Below are positions 48,527 through 58,946 of a stretch of DNA of 64,000 nt, one piece after another. Below the pieces are notes generated by a model, which did no database searches, was not told the origin of the DNA, and saw nothing but the letters and a program-made list of their open reading frames with translations. The stretch comes from Clostridium sp. Marseille-Q2269 (GTDB lineage Bacteria > Bacillota > Clostridia > Clostridiales > Clostridiaceae). The stretch is from positions 124,001 through 188,000 of the forward strand of contig NZ_CALSFS010000001.1 of NCBI RefSeq assembly GCF_943736985.1. Reading direction: 5' to 3'. A program made the translations under genes and the position numbers. How positions within the stretch are numbered: position 1 is the stretch's first letter; each line of letters opens with the position of its first letter.

Positions 48527-49363
48527 TTATTTAAGCTTAATACCATTTTCAATAAATTCTATTTTACCTTCTTTTAAAAGCCTTCCTACTGACCTTTTAA
48601 ATGCATTTTTACTCATATTTAAAAGTTGTTTTATGGCTATTGGATTACTATTATCGTTTAAATAAAGCTTTCCTCCATTAGAATTTAATTTTTCTAAAAT
48701 AACATCTGCATCCTCATCCATTTGTTTATATGCTTTTTTTCTAATGCTTAAATCTAGTTTTCCATCTTCTTTAACTTTAGTTACTCTAGCCTCAACTTTA
48801 TCTCCATATCTAAACTTTCCGTATAATTCATTCTTAGGTATAAGTCCATGATACTCGTTATCTACAGCAACAAAAGCTCCTAGGTCTCTCTTTATATCGT
48901 ATATAAACCCTTTAATCTCGTCATTTTCTTTATAAGGAGATTCTGTGCTTAACACCCTGTATACATTCATGCTAGCACATAATCTATCACTTTTATCTAT
49001 ATATAAATAAACCAAACATTCTTTTTCTTCTTGTATAGGATAAGTCTGCTCTTTAAAAGGCAGAAATAAATCTCTTTCTAATCCCCAATCTAAAAAAGCT
49101 CCCATTTTTGTTTTTTCTATAACCTTCAACGGAGCAATTTCTCCAATAGTTATCTTAGGCTTATTTATGGTAGCTATCAGTCTGTCTTCTGAGTCTCTAT
49201 AAACAAATACTTCTACCTCATCCCCTACTTTAGCTTCTTTAGGCACTTGTTTTCCAGGTAATAGTATGTCATTTTCGCTTTTATCCTCTTTAGAATTTAA
49301 ATATACTCCCATAGGGGCCTCTCTTATTATTTCTAGACTTTGTATTTCTCCTAATTTTATCAT
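48527..49363 (-). CDS. cvfB: CvfB-family S1 RNA-binding protein
   Basis: 278 residues with three S1-like domains (about 1-65, 70-135, 145-215) and a C-terminal winged helix (NMSKNAFKRSVGRLLKEG). Matches CvfB (virulence factor B), an RNA-binding regulator in Staphylococcus. Upstream of dbpA but separated by about 185 bases with its own terminator. Confidence 0.85.
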   Translation of the reverse strand: MIKLGEIQSLEIIREAPMGVYLNSKEDKSENDILLPGKQVPKEAKVGDEVEVFVYRDSEDRLIATINKPKITIGEIAPLKVIEKTKMGAFLDWGLERDLFLPFKEQTYPIQEEKECLVYLYIDKSDRLCASMNVYRVLSTESPYKENDEIKGFIYDIKRDLGAFVAVDNEYHGLIPKNELYGKFRYGDKVEARVTKVKEDGKLDLSIRKKAYKQMDEDADVILEKLNSNGGKLYLNDNSNPIAIKQLLNMSKNAFKRSVGRLLKEGKIEFIENGIKLK

Positions 49364-49656
49364 AATGCACCTTCTTTATTTTTAAATTTAATCCTACTTA
49401 GTTAAGATAATAATTTTGCAAATCATTAAAATATTTATATAATCTATAATTTCAACTAAATTTATTTTCCTTTATAAGTATAACTTATATATTATAGCAT
49501 ATAATTCTTGTGTTTTTAATTATTTTATTACAGTCTATCTATAGTTTATATAAATATATATTATTTTATACTTAATATACTTTAATAATTGTTTATGAAA
49601 CCACCTCTATATTTTTTTATATCATATCTCTAATTTATTAATCTATCTATATTTTT
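49364..49656. other. AT-rich gap before cvfB
   Basis: No gene or strong structure seen; contains the promoter of cvfB on the minus strand. Confidence 0.4.
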
Positions 49657-49716
49657 TAGGAATTAAAGCAACAGAGGAATTTTATTTTAAAATCCCTCTG
49701 TTGCTTTAATTCCTTT
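49657..49716. terminator. Terminator of the second DEAD-box gene
   Basis: AGGAATTAAAGCAACAGAGG pairs almost perfectly with CCTCTGTTGCTTTAATTCCT. The helicase gene's stop codon lies in one arm. Confidence 0.88.
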
Positions 49717-50953
49717 TATTTTTATTCTTAGATTTACTAATGGAATTATTTTTCTTATTTTTATTAATTGAAACAAATTTATTCTTCCTATTTTGTGGAT
49801 GAAAATTTTCTTTTTTGCCACTAATAAGTTTTCCTTTATACAATTGTTTTTCTTCTATATTAATATTAAATTCTCTTTCATATTTTTTTATTAATGTTTT
49901 TTCCTTTTCTGTTACTATAGAAATAGCAGTCCCTTTGTTAGAAGCTCTTCCCGTTCTCCCTACTCTATGTAAATATTCTTTAGGATTTTCAGGTAAATCT
50001 AAATTAAATATATAATTCACATCTTCTATATCAAGGCCTCTAGCTGATAAATCCGATGAAACTAGTATCTGAATCTTCCCTAATTTAAAATCTTCTAATG
50101 CTTTCTTCCTTTGTTCCTTTTCAGCAGAGCCATATATTCCATAGGCTTTAATGTTATGATATTGAAGTTTTAATGTAGTTAATTCTATTTCTTCATTTTT
50201 ATTTATAAATACAATTGCTTTTTTAGGGTTAGTTGCTGCTATAAGCTTTCTTAGAGTTTCAATTCTTTCTCTATGCTCACCAACAATACATAAATGCTTA
50301 ATATTTTCATTTACAGTATTTTTTTCTTTAACTTTTACTACTTTAGGATCCTTCATTAGATCCTTTGCAACATTTAAAGTAGATTCATTTATTGTAGCAG
50401 AAAATAGCATAAGTTGCCTCTCTCTTAATGTTGTTTTTATTACATCCTTAACTACTTTTACGTTATTTTTGTCTAAAAGCCTATCTCCCTCATCTATGAC
50501 TATAGTTTTAACTGTATGAGCAGTTATTTTTCTCTTTTTTATAAGCTCTAATATTCTTCCTGGAGAGCCTACAATAATGTGTGGCTTTTCCTTTAATTTT
50601 TCAATCTGCCTTTTTATATTTACCTCTCCTATTATGGCCATAGATTTTAAACTTATGTTTGAACTTGAACTTATATTTTTTATTTCATTATTTATTTGCA
50701 TAGCTAATTCATGAGTGGGAGCCAATATAATAGCTTGCATTTCTTTATTCTCTGTATTTATTTTTTCAAATATAGGCAATAAATAAGCTAAAGTTTTTCC
50801 AGTACCTGTTTCTGATTGTGCTATTATATCTTTATTTTCAATAGCTAATGGTATAGCTTTTTGTTGGATTTCTGTAGGTATATTTATATTTAGTCTTTTT
50901 AATCCTTCAGTCAATTTGCCATTTAAATTTAATGCATGAAATGAATTACTCAT
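49706..50953 (-). CDS. DEAD-box RNA helicase, RhlE/CshA-like
   Basis: 415 residues from ATG 50953 (MSNSFHALNL), after AAAGGAG. Core motifs are SETGTGKTLAYLL, APTHELAMQI, IDEGDRLLD (DEGD in place of DEAD), SATINES and HRVGRTGRA. The C-terminal tail is basic and Asn/Lys-rich (KNKRN end), as in RNA-binding tails. DEGD is an uncommon motif II; the first two acidic residues needed for Mg-ATP remain. Confidence 0.9.
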   Translation of the reverse strand: MSNSFHALNLNGKLTEGLKRLNINIPTEIQQKAIPLAIENKDIIAQSETGTGKTLAYLLPIFEKINTENKEMQAIILAPTHELAMQINNEIKNISSSSNISLKSMAIIGEVNIKRQIEKLKEKPHIIVGSPGRILELIKKRKITAHTVKTIVIDEGDRLLDKNNVKVVKDVIKTTLRERQLMLFSATINESTLNVAKDLMKDPKVVKVKEKNTVNENIKHLCIVGEHRERIETLRKLIAATNPKKAIVFINKNEEIELTTLKLQYHNIKAYGIYGSAEKEQRKKALEDFKLGKIQILVSSDLSARGLDIEDVNYIFNLDLPENPKEYLHRVGRTGRASNKGTAISIVTEKEKTLIKKYEREFNINIEEKQLYKGKLISGKKENFHPQNRKNKFVSINKNKKNNSISKSKNKNKRN

Positions 50954-51215
50954 AAGATTCTCCTTTATATTAATATATCTAAATATATTTATCATTAAAA
51001 ACTTATATAAGTTTAAACTCAGTATATGATTTTGTCAAGAAAGTAATGGATTTAATATATTAGATAAAATTACTATTTTATATTATAATTAATATAGTAT
51101 AAAGTAATTAAATTTATTATAGAAAATGAAATATAAAGTAATTTTTTTTATAAACGAAATATTCTATAAGTAAAATATAATGATTTTGCTATAATCCAGA
51201 AAGTGGGGTAATAAA

Positions 51216-52109
51216 ATGGAATCTAATATATTATTAGAATCTGGTACAGGAGAAGTAGAAATAATAGAATTTTTAGTTAATGATAAGCATTATGCTATCA
51301 ATGTTATAAAAGTAAAGGAAGTAATAGAAGTAGATAGCGTAACTAAGGTACCTCAAAGCGATCCTGCCATAGAAGGGCTAATTTTATGTAGGGAAAAAAT
51401 TCTTCCACTAATAGACCTTTCCTATATATTAGGTCAAAAAAGCTCTTCAAAAGGGAAATTTAAGACAATTATATGTGAATTTAATATGGTTAATGTAGCT
51501 TTTAAAATAGATGAAATAGTAGCTATTCATAGAATAGGCTGGGAAAAAATATTAAAGCCAGATGATATATCTGCTAATCCGTTAGTTATAGGAAATATAC
51601 TATTAAATGATAAAATCATACTATTATTAGATTTTGAAAAAATAGTTACAGATATAAATCCAAGTACAGGTATAAGTGAAGAAAAAATAGTTAATGTAGA
51701 TTATAAAGATAGATCTCATATTAAGGTGTTTTTAGCTGATGATTCTTCCTTAGTAAGAAAACTTTTGAAAGATACACTTAACAAAGCTGGATTTAAAAAA
51801 CTAACTATATTTGATGATGGAAAGCAAACATTAGATTCATTGCTTGAATTAGCAGACAAAAAAGGTGAGAATTTTACAGAAGATGTTCAGATTCTTATTA
51901 CAGATATAGAAATGCCTCAAATGGATGGTCATACTCTTACAAGAAAAATAAAAGAACATCCAATACTAAAGAAACTTCCTGTTATAATATTTTCTTCTTT
52001 GATTACTAAAGATTTAAAGCATAAAGGAGCTTCTGTAGGAGCTGATGAGCAGCTGAGCAAGCCAGATATTGGTGAATTAGTGACTATAATAGATAATTAT
52101 ATAGACTAA
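51216..52109 (+). CDS. cheV: Chemotaxis coupling protein CheV
   Basis: 297 residues: an N-terminal CheW domain (about 10-155) and a C-terminal receiver domain (about 170-295) with the phosphoacceptor Asp in ILITDIEMPQMDG and Lys in SKPDIG. CheV links chemoreceptors such as those at 8838 and 55070 to CheA and helps adaptation. Single gene. Confidence 0.93.
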   Translation: MESNILLESGTGEVEIIEFLVNDKHYAINVIKVKEVIEVDSVTKVPQSDPAIEGLILCREKILPLIDLSYILGQKSSSKGKFKTIICEFNMVNVAFKIDEIVAIHRIGWEKILKPDDISANPLVIGNILLNDKIILLLDFEKIVTDINPSTGISEEKIVNVDYKDRSHIKVFLADDSSLVRKLLKDTLNKAGFKKLTIFDDGKQTLDSLLELADKKGENFTEDVQILITDIEMPQMDGHTLTRKIKEHPILKKLPVIIFSSLITKDLKHKGASVGADEQLSKPDIGELVTIIDNYID

Positions 52110-52187
52110 ATAATTAGTAATTACTAAAATATTGAAACAAAGATTTTATTAGTATTATAAAAAATATGTTTTGTTGATATATTAAAA

Positions 52188-52243
52188 TAAAGATAGATAT
52201 AGGAAATAATCCTATATCTATCTTTATTTTAATATAGCCTCTT
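52188..52243. terminator. Terminator between cheV and the reductase gene
   Basis: AATAAAGATAGATATAGGA pairs with TCCTATATCTATCTTTATT, between convergent genes. It overlaps the last codons of the reductase. Confidence 0.9.
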
Positions 52244-53075
52244 CTATCTTCTTAAAGCCAACTCTTTCTACCATTTTGGCTAATCTTTCCCCTGGGTTTG
52301 CCATGTCACTATACACATTAAAAATTTTCTGTACCAGATCTGGTATTTCTTCTTCTTTAAATAATCCTGTCAATTTATTTCCTATTCTATGTTCTCTACC
52401 AAATCTTCCTCCTAAGAATATTTGCAATCCTTGTCTCTTAATACTCATAGCTTTAAAAGGACAGACCTTAGCACATTCTCCGCAATTTACACATAAATCT
52501 TTTTTATATATTAATTCATCATTCTTTATACTAATAGCTTTTTGTCTACAGAATTTAGTACATATACCACATGATTTACACTTTTCTTTATTAAGCTCTA
52601 CATGTGCTTGTCCCATAATTCCTATATCATTTATAGATGCTTTAGCACAATTATTAGGACATCCTACTAAAGCTATTTTAAATTTTGATGGCAATTCATA
52701 ACCAAAGTATTTATCGTGAAGTTTAGAACAAAGTTTTTGTGTATCGTACAATCCATGAATACAAACAGTACCCTTGCAGGCTACTAAAGGTCTTACTTTT
52801 TTACCAGTACCTCCATGGATCATATTATTACATGTTATTTCCTTTTTAACTGCTTCTATATCTTCATACTTAATCCATGGTATTTCTGTAGCTAATCGTG
52901 TAGTTACACCTAAATATCCTTTTCCATAATTATCTGCTATCTCTGCCAATTTCACAATTTGTTTGGATGTAAAATTGCCTGCTGTACTTAATATTCTTAC
53001 AGAAAAATAACCCTCCTGTTTCTGAGCCAAAAAACCCTCACCTTTAAGTCTAGAAATTTCATTTTTATTTATCAT
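52224..53075 (-). CDS. Siroheme/4Fe-4S nitrite-sulfite reductase-type protein with ferredoxin
   Basis: 283 residues. N-terminal ferredoxin-like half-domain of the NIR/SIR family, then a siroheme-4Fe-4S motif (CKGTVC and later GCPNNC), then two 4Fe-4S motifs (CKSCGICTKFC and CVNCGECAKVC). Resembles AsrC (sulfite reductase) and related clostridial nitrite/sulfite reductases. Physiological electron acceptor unknown. Single gene. Confidence 0.87.
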   Translation of the reverse strand: MINKNEISRLKGEGFLAQKQEGYFSVRILSTAGNFTSKQIVKLAEIADNYGKGYLGVTTRLATEIPWIKYEDIEAVKKEITCNNMIHGGTGKKVRPLVACKGTVCIHGLYDTQKLCSKLHDKYFGYELPSKFKIALVGCPNNCAKASINDIGIMGQAHVELNKEKCKSCGICTKFCRQKAISIKNDELIYKKDLCVNCGECAKVCPFKAMSIKRQGLQIFLGGRFGREHRIGNKLTGLFKEEEIPDLVQKIFNVYSDMANPGERLAKMVERVGFKKIEEAILK

Positions 53076-53408
53076 TTTAATTGTTTTACCTTAAACTAGC
53101 TCTTTATAATTATAACTATTATTAGTGCTTATATTAGGTTTAATTATAATATAACTATAAAACAGCTAATTATTAAAGCAAAATTTCACCTACCCTCTTA
53201 TAATTCTCAATTATAATATTACTATAATTTGACAAGATAATAAAATACTTATTTAATTATATGTATAATAATAAAATACTTATATATTAAGTTCTATAAA
53301 ATACTTCTTTGAAATTTTCTAAGTATTAATAAATAAATTCTTTTTAAATAGGCTATTTTATGGTATAATGTCGCGAGAACATAAATTTTAGTAAAGGATG
53401 GTATAAGC
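53076..53408. other. Divergent promoter region, 333 bp
   Basis: AT-rich. A TATAAT-like sequence with GGTATAATGTCG near 53360-53371 probably belongs to the ABC-F promoter. Confidence 0.5.
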
Positions 53409-54989
53409 TTGATTACAGTAACAAATTTAAGTTTAAGATACGGGGATAAAAAACTTTTTGAAGATGTAAATATTAAATTCACACCTGGCAATTGCTACGG
53501 TGTTATAGGTGCAAATGGTGCAGGTAAAAGTACTTTTTTAAAAATTTTATCTGGAGAAATAGATGCAAATACTGGGGATGTTTCCATAAAACCTGGTGTT
53601 AGAATGTCTATTTTAAAACAAGATCACTTTAAATATGATGAATTTCCTGTTTTAGAAACAGTAATAATGGGTAATGAAAGACTTTATGAAATAATGAAAG
53701 AAAAGGATGCTATATATGCTAAAACGCCTTTTACAGACGAAGATGGAATAAAAGCTTCTGAACTAGAGGGAGAATTCGCAGAATTAAATGGTTGGGAAGC
53801 TGAAGCTGAAGCTTCTTCACTACTACAAGGTTTAGGTATAGGAACAGAACTTCACGAAAAAGATATGAAAGATCTATCCGGTAGTGAAAAGGTAAAAGTA
53901 TTACTTGCTCAAGCTTTATTTGGAAACCCTGGAGTTCTTATACTGGATGAGCCTACTAACCATTTAGATATAAAATCTATTAATTGGCTTGAAGAATTCT
54001 TGATAAATTTTGAAGGAACAGTTATCGTAGTATCCCATGATAGATACTTCTTAAATAAAGTATGTACTCATATGGCAGATGTTGATTTTGTTAAAATTAA
54101 ATTATATGTAGGAAACTATGATTTTTGGTATGAATCTAGTCAATTAGTTCTTCAAATGACTAAAGATCAAAATAAGAAAAAAGAAGAAAAAATAAAAGAA
54201 CTTCAAGAATTTATTGCTCGTTTTAGTGCTAATGCTTCTAAATCTAAGCAAGCTACTTCTCGTAAAAAATTATTAGATAAAATTGAGTTAGATGACATAC
54301 AACCATCTAGCAGAAGATATCCTTACATAGCCTTTAAGCCTGAAAGAGAAGTTGGTAATGATATATTAAGAGTAGAAGGTTTGACTAAAGCAATAGATGG
54401 AATAAAAGTATTAGATGATATAAGTTTCATAATAGGTAAAGATGATAAAATAGCTTTTGTAGGAGACGAATTATCTATAAGTACCTTATTTAAAATACTA
54501 TCTGGTGAGTTAGAACCAGATAATGGTAAATTTAAATGGGGTATAACTATAACAACAGCTTATTTTCCAAAGGATAATTCTGAATACTTTAATGATGTAA
54601 ATTTAAATTTAGTGGATTGGTTAAGACAATATTCAGAAGAAAAATCTGAAAGCTATCTACGTGGATTCCTAGGAAGAATGCTGTTTTCTGGTGAAGAAGC
54701 TTTAAAAGAAGTTAAGGTTTTATCTGGTGGAGAAAAGGTTCGATGTATGCTATCAAAAATGATGCTTAACAATGCTAATGTTCTTATATTAGATCAACCT
54801 ACCAATCACCTGGATTTAGAATCTATAACTGCACTAAACAATGGTCTAATGGATTATAAGAGTAACCTATTATTCACTTCTCATGATCACCAATTTATAC
54901 AAACAATAGCTAATAGAATTATAGAAGTATCATCTACAAAATTCATTGATAAAAAACTTACTTATGATGAATATTTAGAAAGTAAATAA
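53409..54989 (+). CDS. ABC-F family ATPase (YbiT-like) with degenerate second ATP site
   Basis: 526 residues, two ABC domains with a basic linker (about 245-310). Domain 1 is complete: GANGAGKS (Lys40), LSGSEKVK signature, LILDEPTNHLD (Glu181). Domain 2 is degraded: GDELSIST at 352-359 where GxxxxGK(S/T) is expected, so the Walker A lysine is Ile, and LILDQPTNHLD with Gln463 in place of the catalytic Glu. The signature LSGGEKVR and switch His remain. ABC-F proteins act on ribosomes; E-to-Q variants trap ATP in lab work. TTG start, with AAAGGATGG upstream. Confidence 0.88.
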   Translation: MITVTNLSLRYGDKKLFEDVNIKFTPGNCYGVIGANGAGKSTFLKILSGEIDANTGDVSIKPGVRMSILKQDHFKYDEFPVLETVIMGNERLYEIMKEKDAIYAKTPFTDEDGIKASELEGEFAELNGWEAEAEASSLLQGLGIGTELHEKDMKDLSGSEKVKVLLAQALFGNPGVLILDEPTNHLDIKSINWLEEFLINFEGTVIVVSHDRYFLNKVCTHMADVDFVKIKLYVGNYDFWYESSQLVLQMTKDQNKKKEEKIKELQEFIARFSANASKSKQATSRKKLLDKIELDDIQPSSRRYPYIAFKPEREVGNDILRVEGLTKAIDGIKVLDDISFIIGKDDKIAFVGDELSISTLFKILSGELEPDNGKFKWGITITTAYFPKDNSEYFNDVNLNLVDWLRQYSEEKSESYLRGFLGRMLFSGEEALKEVKVLSGGEKVRCMLSKMMLNNANVLILDQPTNHLDLESITALNNGLMDYKSNLLFTSHDHQFIQTIANRIIEVSSTKFIDKKLTYDEYLESK

Positions 54990-55017
54990 TAATTAATGAA
55001 ACCTTGTAAATAAATAT

Positions 55018-55064
55018 AATAAAAAACACTATCAACTGTTAAGAATGATAGTGTTTTTTATTAA
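55018..55064. terminator. Terminator between the ABC-F and chemoreceptor genes
   Basis: AAAAAACACTATCA pairs with TGATAGTGTTTTTT. Confidence 0.9.
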
Positions 55065-55069
55065 TAATT

Positions 55070-57073
55070 TTATTCCACTTTAAATTTATTCATTTCATTT
55101 AACATCCCTTGAGTCATTTCATTTAAGCTTTGAGCTGTATTAGCTACTTCTCCTGATGATGCACTCATTTCTTCAGAAGATGCAGATATTTCTTCTGCTG
55201 AAGCTGATATTTCCTGTGATATAGATGCTATAGTCTCTGATTTATTTAAAATTTCATTTTTATTCTTTTCTATAGTATTAGCTGAATCATTTATATTCAT
55301 TATTTTAGGTATCATATTTGTTACAGCTTCTGATATTTCCATGAAAGAATTCATAGCTTCATCTGCATTAGATTTTTGACCGTTTAATTTTTCATTTACT
55401 TCTTTTGAGCTTCTAACCATATCTGTAGTGTTATCTAAAACACCGTTTACTATCTTGTATATATCCTCTGAGGACTTTCTACTCATTTCAGCAAGCTTTC
55501 TTATTTCATCTGCTACCACTGCAAATCCTTTTCCTGATTCTCCTGCCCTTGCAGCTTCTATAGCAGCATTTAACGCTAAAAGATTAGTTTTTTCTGCTAT
55601 ATCATTTATAAGATTAGTTATTTCATTAATCTTTTGTACATTAGATTCCATTGTAAATATTTTTGTTTCAAAATCTTCAAATACATTAGTTAATATTTCT
55701 ATAGAATTTAAAAGTTCTTTCATATCTTTGTTACTAACATTAGCTTTACTATCTATTTCCTTAGATATTATGTCTATTTCTTTTATATTATTTACTGTAG
55801 AATTTATCTTTTCACTGAAATCATTTAGCATAGATACTATTTCTGCTAAAGCTTCTGCTTGATTAGATGCTCCACTAGCTACCTCCTGTATAGCTGTTGA
55901 TACGTTTTCTGTAGTAGCTGTAAATTCTTCTGATATAGCTGCTAAGTTATTTGCTTTATCATCTATATTGAAGGAACTTCCCTTTAAGCTCTTTATCATA
56001 CCACCTATAGAAATAACTGTTTTAGATAAAGCTCTTGCCATGTGCCCTAACTCATCCTTTTCTTTTTCCATATCGCTATCTATATTATTTGTTAAGTCTC
56101 CTGTAGCTACTATATTTAAACTATCTCTCATAGCCATTAATTTATTTGATATTTGTGTAGAAACAATCCATATACAAACTAAAGCTATTCCTATTCCTAA
56201 AATAGCTAATATAATTATATTTCTTGTAATCTGTGATACTTCTTTTAGGACTTCAGATTTAGGCGCATATATAGCTACAGACCATCCCGTACTTTTCATT
56301 GGACTATAACTTATATATTTTTCAGCTCCTTTATATTTATATTGTCCGATACCTTCCTTACCTTCAGTCATAGCCTTTTCTATATTTGCAATAGGTTTTA
56401 ATTCAGGATTTTTCTCAGAATCTCTCATACTGTTCTCACTTTTAATAACAGATTCCTTATTTTGATGAGCTATAACTGTTCCAGTATCATCTATCATATA
56501 AGCTCCTCCAGATTGTCCTACTTTTATGCTATTTGAAATATTACTTATATCATTTCCATCTCTTATAGCTGTAAGAGCTCCTACAGTATTTTCTCCATTC
56601 TTAATTGGTACTGCATAAACTATAACTACTCTTCCATCAACCTTGCTTACTATGGGTTCAGATATAGAAGTCTTTCCTTTCATTGCCTGTTTAAAATAAG
56701 GTCTATCTTTTATACTTACTTTACTACCATCCGTTTGAATAGAATTACCTTTCTTATCTGCTATTCCCATTTTTATATGTCCATGTAATTTAATTTCATC
56801 TTGTAAAATGGCCTTCTTTTTATCAAAAGATATCTTATTATCTTTTATAATAGAATTGCTAGATAATGTCTCTAAAGATTCTATTTTGCTATTCATACTT
56901 TCCTCTATACTTTTAGACACCTGCCTGCTTACTTCTAGCATAAGACTTGAAGCTTTATTTTCTATCATTTTTTTACACATAAAATATGTAGTAAATGATA
57001 TTACAATAAAAATCACTAAAAAAATCGACAGAAAATAAGTAAGCATTTTTCCTCTCATTGTCTTAAATTTCAT
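55070..57073 (-). CDS. Methyl-accepting chemotaxis protein with dCACHE sensor
   Basis: 667 residues. Membrane helix at about 10-30; dCACHE-type sensor to about 275, with the [11 protein letters not shown] and [11 protein letters not shown] half-domain motifs; second membrane helix (about 283-303); HAMP; signalling hairpin with [19 protein letters not shown]. Amino acids or carboxylates are usual ligands for dCACHE. AGGAGG precedes the ATG. Single gene. Confidence 0.92.
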   Translation of the reverse strand: MKFKTMRGKMLTYFLSIFLVIFIVISFTTYFMCKKMIENKASSLMLEVSRQVSKSIEESMNSKIESLETLSSNSIIKDNKISFDKKKAILQDEIKLHGHIKMGIADKKGNSIQTDGSKVSIKDRPYFKQAMKGKTSISEPIVSKVDGRVVIVYAVPIKNGENTVGALTAIRDGNDISNISNSIKVGQSGGAYMIDDTGTVIAHQNKESVIKSENSMRDSEKNPELKPIANIEKAMTEGKEGIGQYKYKGAEKYISYSPMKSTGWSVAIYAPKSEVLKEVSQITRNIIILAILGIGIALVCIWIVSTQISNKLMAMRDSLNIVATGDLTNNIDSDMEKEKDELGHMARALSKTVISIGGMIKSLKGSSFNIDDKANNLAAISEEFTATTENVSTAIQEVASGASNQAEALAEIVSMLNDFSEKINSTVNNIKEIDIISKEIDSKANVSNKDMKELLNSIEILTNVFEDFETKIFTMESNVQKINEITNLINDIAEKTNLLALNAAIEAARAGESGKGFAVVADEIRKLAEMSRKSSEDIYKIVNGVLDNTTDMVRSSKEVNEKLNGQKSNADEAMNSFMEISEAVTNMIPKIMNINDSANTIEKNKNEILNKSETIASISQEISASAEEISASSEEMSASSGEVANTAQSLNEMTQGMLNEMNKFKVE

Positions 57074-57526
57074 TTATTATTCCTCCTATAAAATATACTT
57101 ATTATATCCACTATATTATTCGGTGTTTTTCTTATAAATCTTTACAATAGATTAATTATTTTAAAATAATTGCAAAACAATTATTTATATTAGTTATAAA
57201 ATGTCATTTAATTTAAGGTAATCCTTTTCTTGTAGAAAATTTTGTAATAATTACGTATATTTACACACACTGAAAACTAATAAAAAAAACAGTATGTTAC
57301 TTCAACTAGTGTTTTTTACATTATAAATCATAATTTCTATTTCAATATAAATTTATCATCTGTTATATATTATTTATATCAACATTATATATTTATATTT
57401 TAAAACTTAGGCACAAAAAACTATGAATTATAGAACCAGAATCTATTAATTCATAGTTTTTTATATTTAAAATAAAATTTATCTTAAATATCTAATATGT
57501 AGTTAAATTATATAGCTATAATTTAA
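57074..57526. other. Gene-free stretch, 453 bp
   Basis: Contains the terminator of the PfkB gene (57419-57466) and the promoter of the chemoreceptor on the minus strand. No protein frame. Confidence 0.5.
57419..57466. terminator. Terminator of the PfkB-family gene
   Basis: AACTATGAATTA pairs with TAATTCATAGTT, with a T-tract on the minus strand. Confidence 0.8.
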
Positions 57527-58486
57527 TTATAAAATTTCTTGAGACCATTCAATGCTCTTTATGTTGTTTTTTACAATTTCATAACTCAAATCTGGATTTA
57601 TAGTTTCTTCATGTTCTATAGTCAGATTAGCCATGGATATAGAAAATTTCACAGTTTCTTTTAAAGATAATTTATTCATATATCCATATGCTATACCAGC
57701 TACAAAAGCATCTCCAGCACCTGTAACATTTTTAACTGTTACATCATGAGCTTTTATTTTTCCTTCTTCAGTTTTATTTTTATAATATATACCCTCTGAG
57801 TCTAAGCTTATAAACACATTTTCTACACCTAATGATATAAAATATTGTCCTGCTTTTTTTAAATCTTCCATACTCTCTATTTTGAATCCAGATAGAACTT
57901 CAGCTTCATGTATATTTGGTTTTATAGTATGAAAGTATTTTATTAAATACTTTATATTCTTAGCTTTTTCAGCAGACACAGGATCCAATATAAACCTTGT
58001 TCTACCTTTAAACTTCTTTAATATATATTCCATTATTTTGGGATTATCCGAATCCAAAACAGTATATTCAGATTTTTCTATTATATGTTCCTTTGAATCT
58101 ATAAATTCACAATTCATTTTATCAATACTTTTCATATCAGCTACTGCTGAAACCATTTCTCCATTTTGATCTAATATGGCCATATAAGTAGGCGTAGTAC
58201 CGCCCTTTAATATAAGAGAATCTTCCATATCATAACCTATTTTTCTAGAATGCTCCAGCATGCATTTACCATTTTTATCTTCCCCTAATATAGATATAAA
58301 TCTAGTATTAACTCCAACTTTTGATAGGTTTTCTGCTATATTTCTACAAACTCCACCAAAGGATATTTTTATTTTCCCAGGATTGGAATTATGAGTTCTA
58401 TAATCACAGCAACTAAATCCAAAAATATCAACAACTGATGCTCCAAAAACTAAAACATAAGGTTTATTATTAAAGTAACAACTCAT
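57527..58486 (-). CDS. PfkB-family carbohydrate kinase, pseudouridine kinase-like
   Basis: 319 residues from ATG 58486, after GGAGG; the longer frame to 58504 starts with a less suitable TTG. Shows the N-terminal substrate motif SFGGVCRNIAENLSK and the C-terminal VTGAGDAFVAG with catalytic Asp. ILDPVSAEKA resembles pseudouridine kinase (PsuK), which feeds PsuG. No psuG in this window, so the substrate is tentative. It follows a small basic protein gene. Confidence 0.75.
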   Translation of the reverse strand: MSCYFNNKPYVLVFGASVVDIFGFSCCDYRTHNSNPGKIKISFGGVCRNIAENLSKVGVNTRFISILGEDKNGKCMLEHSRKIGYDMEDSLILKGGTTPTYMAILDQNGEMVSAVADMKSIDKMNCEFIDSKEHIIEKSEYTVLDSDNPKIMEYILKKFKGRTRFILDPVSAEKAKNIKYLIKYFHTIKPNIHEAEVLSGFKIESMEDLKKAGQYFISLGVENVFISLDSEGIYYKNKTEEGKIKAHDVTVKNVTGAGDAFVAGIAYGYMNKLSLKETVKFSISMANLTIEHEETINPDLSYEIVKNNIKSIEWSQEIL

Positions 58487-58522
58487 CTTTAGTAACCTCC
58501 ACAATATAAATCTATGTATTAT

Positions 58523-58678
58523 CTATTTATCAAATAGACCACCAGACTTTTTATTTCTGATAGCTTTTCTACTTCCTCCAATATTCTTTTGAGCTCTTAA
58601 ATTAGAATTATTCTGTAGAGATTTCTTCTTATTTTTTTCTATTAATTCTTTCATTTTTTCTATGGCACTTTTCTTCAT
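58523..58678 (-). CDS. Small basic protein, 51 residues
   Basis: Begins MKKSAIEKMKELIEKN and ends GLFDK. Rich in Lys and Arg, with GGAGGS-like GGSRKAIRNKK in the tail. GGGAG precedes the ATG at the usual distance. It sits 36 bases ahead of the PfkB-family gene and is probably in the same transcript. No family recognised. Too short for many gene finders but well supported by the ribosome site. Confidence 0.55.
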   Translation of the reverse strand: MKKSAIEKMKELIEKNKKKSLQNNSNLRAQKNIGGSRKAIRNKKSGGLFDK

Positions 58679-58946
58679 ATTATTCTCCCTTTATTATAAT
58701 TTCTATATTTATAACCATCACATACACTTTTCCCTTGATTATTATACTATTTTATTATAATTATGAACACCCCTATAATTAATAGTAAATATAATTCTTT
58801 GTATAAAATAAAAAATATATTAATATTTGTAAAATTTTATTCTTAAATATTTAGGTATATTATTATAAATTTCAATACCGTTCACTACAACAATTAAAAT
58901 AGCATATCATATTAATTATAATCATTTAATGAGGTTTAAAACTATA
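58679..58946. other. Divergent promoter region, 268 bp
   Basis: AT-rich, nothing else seen. Confidence 0.4.

Noticed and set aside
55428-55862. 144-codon plus-strand frame opposite the chemoreceptor
   Set aside because: Composition explained by the antisense of the coiled coil.
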